A DNA stretch of 64,000 bases from Ascochyta rabiei (Eukaryota; Ascomycota; Dothideomycetes; Pleosporales; Didymellaceae). The stretch is taken from NCBI RefSeq assembly GCF_004011695.2, contig NC_082412.1:248001-312000 (forward strand). Direction: 5' to 3'. Below are positions 21,934 to 34,189 of the stretch, piece by piece. The translations under genes and the position numbers were made by a program. The notes beneath the pieces are model-generated. The model was not told the origin of the DNA. It did no database searches and saw nothing but the letters and a program-made list of their open reading frames with translations. Position 1 is the stretch's first letter; each line of letters opens with the position of its first letter.

Positions 21934-23099
21934 TTCTAATTACTCTTATATTATAATTAAAGATAGACCTAAGCCACTATAAGTCTTAAACTAAATTATC
22001 TTGACTTACTATCCTTAGAGAGGGACTAAGACAACCTACCTGTAGGAGAGCTAGTAGAGTGTAAGGTAACACCTCCCTCTACAGATAAGAAGATACCTTA
22101 ATAGACACTAAGTGTCTATAGTGCCTTAAGAGGATCTGTAGGTCCTCTAGGCAGTACACCTTACCCTAGAATTTACATCTATAGGGCAGCTTTAGCTAAA
22201 GAAGGCTAGAATAGCCTAGAAGTAGGTAATTAATAACAGGAGTTAGAAAACTTGTGTGAATAGTTGTAAGAGACAAAAGACTATAAGGAACTTTCCTCTC
22301 TTTGCAAACTTAGACGCAAATACAACAAAGGAGATCTAGTAATAATCCTATCCTTCTAAAAAGTACTAGAAGAGGTAGAGAAACTACAATCTTCTCTATC
22401 TGTAAACCTTCTATAACCTAAACCCCTACAGAAGTATATAAAGTGCAACTACGCTAAATATAACTGTTAGGAGAGAGATTATAAGGGATACTTCCTCTAA
22501 TCTCTAGTTAATTTCCTTATAGAGGAATAAAAGATTAACTTTTGTATAAGGTACCTCTTAGAGAACCTAAAGATGTTATAGTAGGCTTACTGCACAACTA
22601 ACTACTATAATTAGCTAACCTAGGAACTAATATAGCAAGAGCTAAAAAGAATTATACTAGATACTCTAGGAACGCTAGCTAAACGCAAGTAAGCAGCGTA
22701 CAAATCCTTAAAGTAATACAAGTAGTAGAAATCTTAGTCCCCTACAGATCTGCTAGACTTTATACATCTACTATAGAAGGAACTAGGCAACTTATATACG
22801 CTAGAGCTTTAAGTCCTAGAATATGTTACTGCACTGCTCCCTAGTATATAAAAGGACTTATTCCTTATCCCCTACAATTAAAGGGACACAATCCTAAAGG
22901 TAGAGGAATAAGCTAACATTATTAACTAGAGACTAGGTCAGCATAGCTAATAGCTACCTAATAAGACTCTAGCTAAGGGCAAGACAACTAACAAAGGACC
23001 ACAGAAGCGCTAATTTAGTAACTCTAGGTTAGAGGGGAACATAAAAACCCTAAAAAAGTTATTTAAGTCTAAGAAGTTCTGTAAGGAGCTAGTAAAGGG

Positions 23100-26000
23100 T
23101 AAAAAGGGCTAAAACAGTCTATATAAGACCTAAAACGCGTACCTTAAGTATAGAGAAACTAGTTACTACTGCCCTAACTGCCTAAAGCTAAAGTTAAACT
23201 AGAAAGACCCTGCTCTAGATAAGTTAGGAAAAGACAAGGGACCTAAGAGCTAATCTCCTCTCTTATAGCCTATATTAAATTATCTAAGAAGAAGAAAGAG
23301 AATATCTCTCTTTATAAGGTAGTGTACCTAGAACATATACGCCTACTTATAGTTAAAGCATCTATAGGCAACACAGAGAACGTAGAAGCCTTAATAGATA
23401 GAGGGTTACAACTAAACTTAATTTTAGTTCTTCTAGCAAAGGAGCAGGATCTAGAGGTTACACTATTAAATAAAATAGTAGCTAAAGGTGTAGGTGGAGC
23501 AGAACTACCTATCTACAGAGTAACTATAGTAGAAGTATCTATCATTAACTCCTGTAGAAGACAGAAGGTCTAATAGATACCTTTTATAGTTACAGACCTA
23601 TAAAGGTACAAGATATACCTTAGATTACCCTAGATTAACTAGATAAACCCTAAGCTAAGCTATTTAAGCTAGCGTATGCTCTTCTAAGGGAAGAAGTATA
23701 GAGACTCTCCTAAACTAGAGAAAATAGCGTTAGAAGATGCTAAAGAGTTTAAACGCACTATAAGAAGTCCCTTAGCAGACGTTTATATATATATAGTAAA
23801 CTTAGTAGGTATATATAACCTAATATCTACTAAAAAGAGCCTAATTCTAGAAGTGTATCGCGAATATGCGCACTTAGGATTAGAAGATAATACTTAGGTC
23901 CTACTAGAGCATAGAGAGCACAACCTAGCAATTAATATTGCAGAAGGAGCTACTTCCCCCTACTAACTGTTATACGGACTATCCGCAACAGAATTAGAGA
24001 TACTTAGGAAGTATCTAGTAGAATATCTACAACGTAGCTAGATATAACACTTAAGGTTGCTAGCAGGGGCGCCTATTCTCTTTTTAAAGAAGAAAGACAG
24101 TAACCTACAACTGTGTGTAGACTATAGAGGTCTAAACAAGATAACAGTTAAAAACTACTATCTATTACTACTAATTACAGAGTTACTAGAACAACTAGCG
24201 TAAGCTAAGTTCTATACTAAACTAGATGTATATAAGGTATATTACTATATCTAAATTAAGAAAGGAGATAAGTAGAAGACTACGTTTTAAACTAGGTATA
24301 GACATTTTAAGTACACAGTAATACTGTTTAGACTTACAAATGCTTCTATCTAATATCAGGCCTATATAAATAAGGCACTAATAGGATTAGTTAATGTAAC
24401 TTATATTATGTATCTAGACAACATATTAGTATACTCTGAGACAGAGAAAGACTACATTAGACACGTTAAGGAGGTCTTAGAGAGGCTTTGTAAAGTAAAC
24501 CTCTATATGCGCTTAGACAAGTGTAAATAGCACTGTTAATGTATAGAGTACCTTAGGTACATAGTCTTACCTAAAGGGGTAAGCATTAACCTAGACAGGG
24601 TTAAAACAATCTAAGAATAGCTAATCCTGCGCACAGTTTATAATATCTAAGTATTTATAGGCTTTATAAACTACTATTAGAGATTTATTACAGGATTTTC
24701 TAAATTAGCCTTGCTATTAACCTAATTAACCTAGAAAGGGCTAAATTTGGCTAAATCTAGTTAAGTAATAAGAAAGGAGGAGAGTTAGCCTCTTAAGCTA
24801 AGTAAAGAATCCCTATAAGCTTTCTAGAATATAAAGGATTTATTTATTAACGTACCTATCTTAGTTTATTTTGTACCTAGAAGACAGACTAGAATAGAAG
24901 TAGATGCCTCTAGAGGCGCTATCTTAGGAATCCTTAGTTAACTAGTCCCTAGAGAGGGGAAGCTGGCCTAATAGAGGCCTGTAGACTTCTATTTAAAGAA
25001 GTTAATCTAAGCAGAGTATAACTATAATACTTACAACTAGGAACTTCTTATAATTGTCTAGAGCCTACAGCATTAGCAAAGATACTTAGACAGTACCTTC
25101 TTTAAGATCTTAACAGATTACTAAAACCTAAAGTAGTTTATAGAGACAAAGGTTCTTAGCTATTAGTAAGTAAGGGCATACTTAGTGTTATCTAAGTTTA
25201 ACTTTATAATTACTTATTACCTAGGGTCTATAAACCCTACAGATAGACCCTTATAGCGTCCTAATTATATAAGAAAAGCGTAAGACCTCTTATAAAAGTA
25301 TAATAAGGCTTTTATATAACTGCTTTAGGAGATCCTAACTAGGAGGAACCCTAATACTCCCCTAGTAGTGGCTATAACCCTTTGTTTGTCTGTAAAAGAA
25401 AGAAAGGACATAAGAGATCTTAAAAGAGAAGAATTAAGAGAGAACAGTTAGACAGAGCTGACAACAGACTTAGACAACACAGACAAACTCTCTAGCACTA
25501 AAAAAGAGTTAAGCAACGTTAAAATAGGACAAAATAACCTAGAAAAAGACAACATAGCTAAGGAGAGGCGTATCTTGCTTATAAGGCTAAAAGATAAAGT
25601 GTAAGTTATTAAAGAGCGTTATAATAACCTAATATTAGGACACTTTAGAGCACAAAGGACCTTAGAGAAGATTTAGCGCAGATACACCTAGAGGGGCATT
25701 AATAAGGATGTATCTAACTACTGCTATAACTGCTTAGTATATAGAAGATTAACTGCTACCTAACACAAACTGTACAGGTTATTACAACCTTTACTAGTAC
25801 TAAGCTAACTATAGGAGGACGTAATAATAGATTCTATTACAGAACTACCCCCTAGTAAGGTAGCTAGGCTGGTGTATAACTCTATACTAGTAGTAGTGTA
25901 CAAATTAACTAAAATATCACACTACATACTAGCTAGGGCTAATTAGGATAGAAAAGATCTAGCGCACACCTAGATTAGAGAAATTATCTGCTTACACAGC

Positions 26001-26935
26001 GCGCCAGCACAAATTATCTTAGATTAGGGGCTGCTGATGAACTTAAAGACGTAGGAAACCTTTAACCACTATTTAAACTTAAGACAAGTCTTAATGTTAG
26101 CCTATTATCCCTAGACAGATAGCTAAACAGAAAGGTAAAATTAGACTCTTAAACAGTACTTACGTTACTATTATACTCTAGAATAAGATAATTAGGCCCT
26201 ATAGATTTTAATTGCAGAATTTGTATACAATAATAGTATTTACGCATCTATAAATGTAACACCTTTCTAAGCCTGTTATAGTATAAATCTAAGGAGCACA
26301 GATTAGCCTACTTTAGTATTAAAAGGCAGAGAATCTCCCCTTACAAAGGAATTAGCTGCTAGAGTTATTACCTTATAGGCTACTTGCAAAGTAAACATAG
26401 AAAAGTTAAATAAGTATTAAAAGAAACACTTAGATAAGAAACAACTACTAGCACCCTTTAAAGTAGGCAACAAAGTACTAGTTTCTAGTAAGAACATTAG
26501 GATAGTACGCCTAAAAAAGAAGCTAGACTAGAAATACCTAGGACCTAGGACTATTATAGCCTAGATTAGTCCTAGTGTATATAGAGTAGACCTGCTAGGA
26601 ATAAAAGGGATCTATCTAGTATTCTATACGTTACTGCTAGACCTATACACACTAAGAAGTTAACTTCTAATTATATAGAAATAAATACAAGAACCTATAG
26701 TTAAAGGGGAAGAAAAGGTGTAGGATGTAGAAAAAGTCCTTAACAGAAGGCAACTAGACAACAGACAGTAGGAATACCTTATTAAGTAGGACAGATTCCC
26801 TAACTTAGAAAATTCCTAGGAAATTAGCACAAATCTTTCTAAAGAAGTACTAAAACAATACTAGAAAACTATAAAGTAACTGCTTAGACTGCGTAATAAG
26901 ACGTTAAGTTTAAAGTCTAAAAAAGGGGGGGACTA
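23100..26935 (+). pseudogene. Decayed gag end and pol polyprotein of the chromovirus
   Basis: In order along the plus strand: a C-terminal gag zinc-knuckle-like relic (about 23140-23200, ETSYYCPNC); an aspartic protease with ALIDRGLQLNL in place of the usual DSG (the 83-codon stretch 23322-23573 is free of stops); reverse transcriptase from about 24.07 kb with [10 protein letters not shown] and a catalytic motif reading YLDN at 24411; RNase H at about 24.85-25.24 kb with EVDASRGAILGIL; an integrase with HHCC-type zinc finger (NYCYNC) near 25.64-25.75 kb and the catalytic core near 25.8-26.15 kb; and a chromodomain at the end. Dozens of TAA/TAG stops fall where CAA, CAG or TGG codons are expected, so the polyprotein is dead. 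Confidence 0.88.
26716..26865 (+). other. Chromodomain relic at the C terminus of integrase
   Basis: The frame aligns with the chromodomain pattern: DVEKVLNRRQ, then EYLIK-stop-DRFP, then ENS-stop-EI. The three positions where the aromatic-cage and core Trp codons are expected read TAG, as TGG would after a G-to-A change. It places the element among chromoviruses, whose integrase is guided to marked heterochromatin. Confidence 0.75.
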
Positions 26936-27294
26936 AAAAGGCTAAATACCTTTACTTAATCATAATTTTTCCCTATAGGGGTTTTTTAATTAATAAGTGT
27001 TTAATAGTTTATGCTAAGGGAAAACATAACCCTACCTTACCCTAAGAAATACAGACTAGCTAAAGTAGATATCTTTTAGCCTATTATAGCTATTTCTAAT
27101 ATAAGGAGATAAAGAAAGTTATATACTACGTTATATAGTTACAATTACAAGTAAATATAGGAGAATTAGTATAGAAGAACACCTTCCTAGTATTATTTAG
27201 ACTATCTAAGAGTGTAATGCACCTAATTGCTATATTAGCCTAAAACTGTCTACTAACTACAAACTTAGGTATTATTAATCTAAACCTTCTATTA

Positions 27295-28600
27295 TAGGGA
27301 ACATCTATTAACTATAACCTCTACTATAGGCACAAGTAGCAGCCTTATAACTACTACAAGGCTTCTTAGCAGCAGCAGCAGCGGCAGCAGCGTTGGCGGC
27401 AGCCTGTTCAGCAGCCTCCTGCTCCTCTTGTTCCTCCTAAAGTTAACTAAGAGTCTTTCTAGTGCCAGCAATCTAGTACTTTAACTAAAAGAAGTTAGAC
27501 ATTATTAAAACAGGTTAAAATGTGCTATAATACCTTCTTACAGGGGGTAATAGGCGCATCTAGATCAGACTTACCACTGCTCTCCTCTAACAGCTTCTTT
27601 TGCTTTATCTTAGCCTTAACAGCGCCAGCCTTAGATTAGTTACACTTCTTAACGTAGATACTAGATAAGGTTAACTTACGTACGTAAGTGTTGCCATTAT
27701 AGAGTATAAGCAGCTCCTCCTACAGTAAATAGTTCCTACAAAGGTTAGATTATGCTATAATAAGCTAAAACGTGTTAGAGCATACTCTTAAATTATACCT
27801 AGCAACAAGCTAGCCTAGTTAACAATAGACTTGCCTATTGTAGTCTTCTTATTAATAGATATAGGCGTAGTAGTAGCAGGTGTTACAGGGGTAGTCTTAA
27901 CTCTAGCAGCATTAACAATAGCAGCATAAGTAGTAGTAACTAGGCAGCAACTAGAGTAAAGGCGCGTTATGTCGCTAGAAAGCCTTAAATAGCTGTTAGC
28001 GTACTTATTAGGGCCCTAAACGTGTTAAAAGATGCTAAAACAAGCTAAAAGAAGACAAAACACGTACTAATAGGCAATTCTTATTGCTATTATAACACTC
28101 TCTACAGTAGTAGGCCTAGGTGTCCCTATAACGCAGGCTACCCTATAAAGCTAGGTTAGCAGAGAAACAACAGTCTCTATAGACATTACTGTTAGTAATA
28201 TAGTAGAGACATAGCATACAGCACTGCTTAGCAGTCCTACTATTCTTAGCAATATTAATCTTACAGTAAGTAGGCATTAACATAACAGCTATAGTAAATA
28301 GCAGTTAGAAACAGTTAGTAATAGTTAGTAGTAGGCAGTAGCAGTTAGGAACAGTCTAAAAAGGTTACTAAGGCGTCTTATGCGGTGCTATCTGCCAAAA
28401 CGTGTTAGAACATGCCAGAAAGACCCAGAAAATCCCTTAGCTATCCTTATAAAAGTGCTAGACAGAATAGGTTAGTACTTACTAAAATAAAGTAGGATAT
28501 AGTAGTAACTAATAAAACTAGAGGTATAGATAGCTTATATGCTGCCAGCTACCTAGTTAGAGCTTTAGCCTGCGCAGGCAGCTGCCTAGACCCTAGAAGT
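27295..28600 (-). pseudogene. Antisense intron-containing gene inside the retrotransposon
   Basis: Unrecognised reading frame on the strand opposite pol, between pol and the 3' LTR. Splice-like signals give introns at 28392-28482 (GTAAGT...GGCAG), 28016-28067 (GTACGT...TTTAG), one ending at 27765 (TTTTAG; donor unclear, 27823 keeps frame) and 27485-27533 (GTATTA...TTTTAG), most with CTAAC/TTAAC before the AG. With these removed the exons read on in one frame, all phase 0. Exon 28068-28391 is Cys-rich; the exon at 27824-28015 is 64 codons without a stop (YANSYLRLSSDITRLYSS); the last has EEQEEQEAAEQAAANAA then a KKPCSSYKAATCA tail. The few stops are TAA/TAG at likely Gln or Trp codons. Function unknown; it may be a nested transposon or captured host gene. 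Confidence 0.55.
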
Positions 28601-28823
28601 AAAGTAAGAGGTAAGAGAGGATTTCTATTTAACTTTTACTAGGTAAAGGTAGAATTAGTATTAAGCCCTATCTAGCCTTATAAGGCGTCTAAAACGCCTA
28701 AACCTAGTTAGAATTAGCTATACCAGGACAGACAGAGTAAACACGTCTAAAGCTAGGCTAAAATAATACAGTATTGCTAATTATACTATTGTTTAAGCTA
28801 AACAATCTAGAGAAGGGAGGCAT

Positions 28824-29025
28824 TATTAGCCGCTAGACCTAGGGGTACCTCTGCTAGTCTTAGCGAGCTACTATGGGGCTAGCCAGCCTAGACTATATAA
28901 AGGTATTAGAGGTTATTGCTGATACTCTAGTAATTAGTCTTGTTACTACACACTACGTACCTCAATACACCTGCTATCCTCTTTAACCCTATCCTCCCTT
29001 GTAATCGCTTTGTACACTCTTTACA
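28824..29025 (+). repeat. 3' LTR of the chromovirus
   Basis: 202 bases, collinear with 21732-21933. It retains the ancestral CA end (TTTACA) but has TA in place of the starting TG. Confidence 0.93.
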
Positions 29026-29205
29026 TACACTTAGCAGAGCTAACCCCTACCCTAACTACAACTAGATAGAATACCTAAGTTAGTTTTTCTATAATATGCT
29101 TTTAACAGGTTTTTAACATGTTTAAGCCTATATCTTCTTTACTAAGGGCAGTTTAGCCTGTAAGAACTGTAATCTATAAGTAGGCCTACTAGCTATAGAA
29201 GAGGA

Positions 29206-29333
29206 GGATAATAATAATAACAATAACAATAACAATAATAATAATAACAATAATAATAATAACAATAATAATAATAACAATAATAATAATAACAATAATA
29301 ATAATAACAATAATAATAATAATAATAATAATA

Positions 29334-29387
<54 letters not shown>

Positions 29388-29391
29388 TAGG
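29206..29391. repeat. (AAT)n/(AAC)n trinucleotide array
   Basis: About 60 triplets of AAT with interspersed AAC, open in several frames and giving poly-Leu or poly-Asn shadows. It lies just outside the 3' LTR, in the outer element. Confidence 0.95.
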
Positions 29392-29899
29392 AGGAGGATA
29401 GGGGAGATAATAAGGAGAACCTAATATCTATCAGGTCCTCTGTCCTCTCCTCTGTTCCCTCTAACCTTACTAGCCCTTAAACACGTTTATAACATGTTCT
29501 TAGCTTATTTTCTATACTATAGTTATATATAATTATAAAATTAAGTATAGTTACTTAAGATTTCTCTCTACGTATTTAAGAAATATAGGAAGCCTAACGT
29601 GTATATTACATCTTAAAGAATTACTTAGAAATACACTACTTTTTAAATAAGTATTCTAATATCTATTAGTAGGTAAATATATTATAAATATGTTTTATAT
29701 AAACTTACTTTTAAAATAAGACTTCCTATAGTTTTAATATAGGTAGAGAATACTATTTCCTAAGAATATTCTAGCATATTCTTTATAGTTTAGCTGTTCC
29801 TTCTCTCTACCTAATTTTATATTACTAATTTAGTAAAGCAGGTACTTAAATATAAGCTTTCCTTTTAGCACATTTCTCTTTAAACGTATTTAAGGAATC

Positions 29900-30510
29900 T
29901 TTAGTGCTAGTTTAACTATAGTAGGGCTATCCTCTACTAAAAGACTATCTATAGAAGCTGTAGGTAGGCTAAACTGTTATATAGGCATATCTAGAACAAG
30001 TTTAGATTAAACCTATTTATTATTATCTGCAACAGGTCCTAGGGGTAAGGTAGGTTAAGGAGAATATGTTTTAGACACGTTCTTAGTCTGTTCTAGGTTA
30101 GAAGCAGAATAAGCTTTTAGAACACTGTAGTGCTGCTTTATTATGTTATAAAAGAAGTTAAGAGCTTTATGCTCTTAATAAACAGTAGACTAGCTAATCT
30201 ATTAGGCTGCAGGCTTATAGTCTAAATAATACTTCTTAAGATAGGTAACAAGCCTACCTTAATTACTAAATTTCCGCTAAATATATTAGTAATATAGTAT
30301 AAATGTGTTATTAAAGTATACTCTATAAAGATAGTCCTTATATATAATAGCCTAATAGAACAACTCTCCTTAGTAGATAATATGTTCTCCCTACTTGTTA
30401 CGCTTACTAAACCCTACAAACCTAAGAGGTAATATTAGCAGAGCAGTATACTTCTAGTATAAAGGCTAAATATATTAGGAATATATTTATAGTATATTTA
30501 TATAAGCTTA
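29900..30510 (+). pseudogene. RIP-decayed coding relic of the outer element
   Basis: From about 29920 a plus-strand frame reads IVGLSSTKRLSIEAVGRL and continues to GPRG, where a GTAAGG donor at 30045 and a CTTAG acceptor at 30086 bracket a possible 42-nt intron with the shared 3' signature. The frame resumes in phase with SRLEAE and continues for about 120 codons in which every stop is TAA or TAG, as expected if Gln or Trp codons were hit by RIP. I recognise no family; a transposon-encoded protein is the likeliest reading. Confidence 0.35.
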
Positions 30511-31145
30511 TATAAAGTAAGAGAGTCTTAATACCTATATAGTAGAAGAGCAAAGAGTAGTATTTAACAGTTAGTAGTAGAAAGGAAGGTAGTTTGTTAA
30601 GACATGCTAATTCTTTGCTTCTACTAGTATTAAGTTTTTTTTACTAAACTAAGCCTACTTAAGGAGCAGGGAAACGTAGCTAGAACATGTTTTAAACACA
30701 TTCTTACAGCTAAAGTTCTTTCTTAAGTTACTACACAGCTAGCTCTCTTCTTTAAATATTAAGCTTCTACTCTTTTAGATAAAGAGTGTCCTCTCTTTGC
30801 TTAATATCCTACTCCTAAACTTCTTTTTTAAATTAAGCTCTCTCCTGCTTCTGTTTAAACTCTTATATCTTATTCTGTAGTTAAGATACTAATTAAGTAT
30901 TACTAGATTAAGGTATTTAGAATATGTTTTTAACGCGTTTTATGTAATATACCTAACTTAAGTCTCTAGTTAAGTAAGAGATTCTCTTAGTATACTTTTA
31001 ATTTACAGATATCCTAAATCTTTTCTTCTTTTCCTTTATTTAATATAGCTAAAGGAATTAGCTTATAAAAGAGCTGGTATATCTTTATCCTTACTCTTAT
31101 AAGTTAGATTAAGTACTTCCTGCTCTACTACTCTCTCTTAGCGTC

Positions 31146-31196
31146 CTAAAACATGTTTAGAATATGCTTCCTGCCTATTATATAGACAGCACTTAC
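31146..31196 (-). other. Intron-like segment in decayed sequence
   Basis: Minus strand: canonical GTAAGT donor at 31196, TTCTAAAC branch-like site and TTTTAG acceptor at 31146, 51 nt in all. The 3' part closely resembles the introns of the antisense gene at 27.5-28.5 kb. The flanking sequence is too decayed to confirm exons. Confidence 0.35.
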
Positions 31197-34149
31197 TCTT
31201 CTTATAACCTATATTATTATAGAAACATTAACTTAGGCTTAGCATACCTTAATTATTATGTCTATTTCTATATTAATTTCTATTTGTCTACTTCTAAACA
31301 TCTTAAAGGTCTATTTATATAGCACTGCTCTAAATATATTAGTAACACGTTTAAGGCCTATTTGCATATCTTACCTTTTAACTCTAGCTAAAAGCTATAG
31401 CTATTAGCTAGTCTAATAACCCTTTAACCTAGCCTACTTAGCTGTATTTAAATATAATTCTAACCTATCCTAAATTGTTTTAGGATAAAGCTATATGCTT
31501 AAATAAGACTAGCAGCTATAACCTAATTTTTCTTATGTTTAACCTAGTTAAACAAAGTAGATAAAGATTTAGCAGCTAATTAAAATTAATTAGATATATA
31601 TGCAAATATCTAGAAAGAGTTTTATTATTAGTACTTATACTAAAGAAGATTGCACAGCTTATAGTACTTAGCAGCTGTTTTAACATTAAGTAGAGACTTT
31701 AAGCGTCCCTATAATAAGTTCTTAATATATTCTATCTATAGACATACTTAATCTATACTTTATAGAAAGTAGATATTACAGAATTATATATAACTTATAA
31801 GTTACTACTACTATAGTTAATTAGAAGGATTAATTAAAGAGAGATATCTTCTAAATCCTAAAATGTGTTAGAGGCGTGTTTAAGCAACGTTAGAGCAACT
31901 TACTAGCTATCTACTTGCTATCTATATTAATAGTAGTTCTATAAAACCTATTTATATAAAGATAGTACTACTAAATAGATACACTAGCTCTTTTAGCAAT
32001 CTTTATTAAGAATAGCTTAAACTAACTCTTATATACCTAGCTTTGTTATAAGTTAGTAATAATTTAGCTAAGAGTAATAACTAGAACTAGGTTAGAACGT
32101 GCTCTTAAGGTGTTATAAATTAATTATACTTTTTCTATAGTTAGGTAAAAAGACAATAAAGAGAACCTCTAACTATTCTCCTATAAGTTTCTTAAATAAC
32201 ATATCTATTTAAAATATCTACTACTTAATAAAGATTTTTACCTATTTATTATAAAAGTAGATAATTCTTATTCTAGCTATAGAGGTTATAATATGTTAAA
32301 TATACGCCTAGTATACTTAAATATCTTTAAAATAAGTTAAAGGCATGTTAACTTACTATTATAGGTTCCTAATATTTAAGTTTCTACTTAAACAGAACAC
32401 CTTTAATATCTCTACTATATAGAAACTAAGTAAGCTTCTCCTTATTAGTAAGATGTATAATATAATCTTTATTAATAAAGGTAGCACTTAGATCCTGAAT
32501 TAAACAGAATCTGTAGCTAGTAAGATATATAACTAGCTAAGGCAAATTTAAGAAGTCTGCTAAATACATTATTAATATGTTATAGGTTACTTCTTAGTAT
32601 ATACATCTTAAAGTCTAAGAGGTTAGTATTAGATAAAGAATATTTATAATATCTAGTACATAATCTAGTTCTATAATAAATAGAGGAGGAGGAGCATATA
32701 AATATGTTCTAAAGATAATAAGAATAAAGTATAGAGTATGTTCTAGATTATCTAGAATAATTATATAAAATATAACTAGATAGTTACACTAACAAATAAT
32801 CTAGCCCTATCCTTAAGGGTAGTTAACACCTATTATGCTTAGAATATGCTTAGAACTTGTTTCCTACTACTTACTATAGGTTTAGAGATTGCCTATTATA
32901 GGCTTAATAACGTTACACTGCTCTCTACTATTCTCTTTATTCTCTAGTGTAGAGAGACTATTCTAGAAGAGATCTACTAGATAGCTTATATCTACCTCCT
33001 TTTAAACCTATTAGATAAGATATTTTTTATCTATGTTTAGTTAATATAATCTGTAAGTAATAAAGAACTTACGTCTGCTAATACCCTAAAACATATTAAG
33101 AATATATTTAACTATATTATATTATATCTAAACAGCTTACTTACCTACTCTTATTAGCGCCTAACTTATAGCTTATATGTGTCCTTTTTTAGTATATAAC
33201 ACCCTTTATTAAACCTGCAGTTAATACTAATATATAGCCTAGAGAAGATATTAGTATAATATACTTAAAATATATATAGAACATATTTATACGCCTATAC
33301 CTGCTTTTATCTAGTTATTAAAACTCTCTTAGGGACACTACTCTAAATCTTATAGAGATTGTTATATATCTCTTCTATAACCTTACTATATAAATACACT
33401 TTTAATCTATTCTAAAGATATTTATAGTACTTAATGCTAGTATACTTATACTTCTATCTATAAGTATAACTATTAAGAAATAGACAGAATATTAGTTATT
33501 TATGTAATTTTATAGCCTTAGAGTACTAGAACTTAATTAAATATGTTAGAAACGTAGTAGAAACGTGTTCTAGTAATATACCTAAGTTGCTTATACTAGT
33601 ATAGCTTCTTATATCTATAGTAATCTATATATAGTTTTAGCTAGCTAAATAATATATATATATCTATCTTAAAGACCTTTTAGATATAGAGGCAGCGCTG
33701 TACTATACTTAAGCCTAACAGCATTAAGAGTAGTACCCTACAAACTTCTAGGCGTAAATTAGATCTTTGTCTGTAATATATTAGAAATATATATAAAACA
33801 TATTTACATCTACTATACCTAATTTCTCCCTTTACTACTCTAAATAACACCTAGCTAAGTAGTAAGATCTATTTTAACTACTTCTAGAGTATTATAAAGA
33901 CTAAAGCTGCTCTCTTCTCTTTTATTGCTATTATAGTTACTATTACTTAGAGTAGAATTAAATATGTAAAAAAGGTCTGCTATACTACAAAAACATGTTT
34001 TTAATAGAACTAAAATATATTTAATTAAGTTATTATGTAACTCTTAGTAAAAACTTATTACTATACCTAACAAAGCTATACTAGACTATACTATCTTTTA
34101 GAGATCTCTGCTAAAGCATAGTTACCTGCCTATCTAGGTTTAGTCATAG

Positions 34150-34182
34150 TCCGCCCTCTAAATCTCATGGTCTGATGACCTG
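34150..34182 (-). repeat. Right terminal inverted repeat of the island
   Basis: Reverse complement identical over 33 bases to 20862-20894. Both termini have escaped the mutation that fills the interior. Confidence 0.85.
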
Positions 34183-34189
34183 CTTCCTG

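Larger units (their letters stand above)
21732..29025 (+). mobile_element. Ty3/Gypsy chromovirus LTR retrotransposon, RIP-inactivated
   Basis: A 7294-bp element with 202-bp LTRs at 21732-21933 and 28824-29025. The 5-bp flanks TACGC (21727-21731) and TACAC (29026-29030) form a target duplication differing by one G/A transition. Pol order is protease, reverse transcriptase, RNase H, integrase, then a chromodomain, the Ty3/Gypsy chromovirus layout. A polypurine run (AGAGAAGGGAGG) lies immediately before the 3' LTR. Many codons are converted to TAA/TAG, so the copy cannot be active. The 1.9 kb between the pol end (about 26.93 kb) and the 3' LTR is unusually long and holds an antisense intron-containing frame. 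Confidence 0.92.
20855..34189. mobile_element. RIP-decayed composite TIR transposon island
   Basis: A 13.3-kb AT-rich block bounded by inverted repeats (33 identical bases, 20862-20894 versus 34150-34182, plus imperfect extensions) and flanked by 9-bp direct duplications. Inside, TpA is in great excess, C survives mainly before C or T, and nearly all frames are broken by TAA/TAG, the signature of RIP. Removing the nested 7.3-kb LTR element leaves about 6 kb of outer element, a plausible size for an autonomous DNA transposon. An 8-9-bp duplication is compatible with MULE or hAT families, but no transposase motif was recognised, so the superfamily is open. Short relics of coding sequence are visible at 29.9-30.5 kb (+). 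Confidence 0.75.

Noticed and set aside
29128..29310. Poly-Leu open frame
   Set aside because: It is an AAT/AAC microsatellite read on the minus strand.
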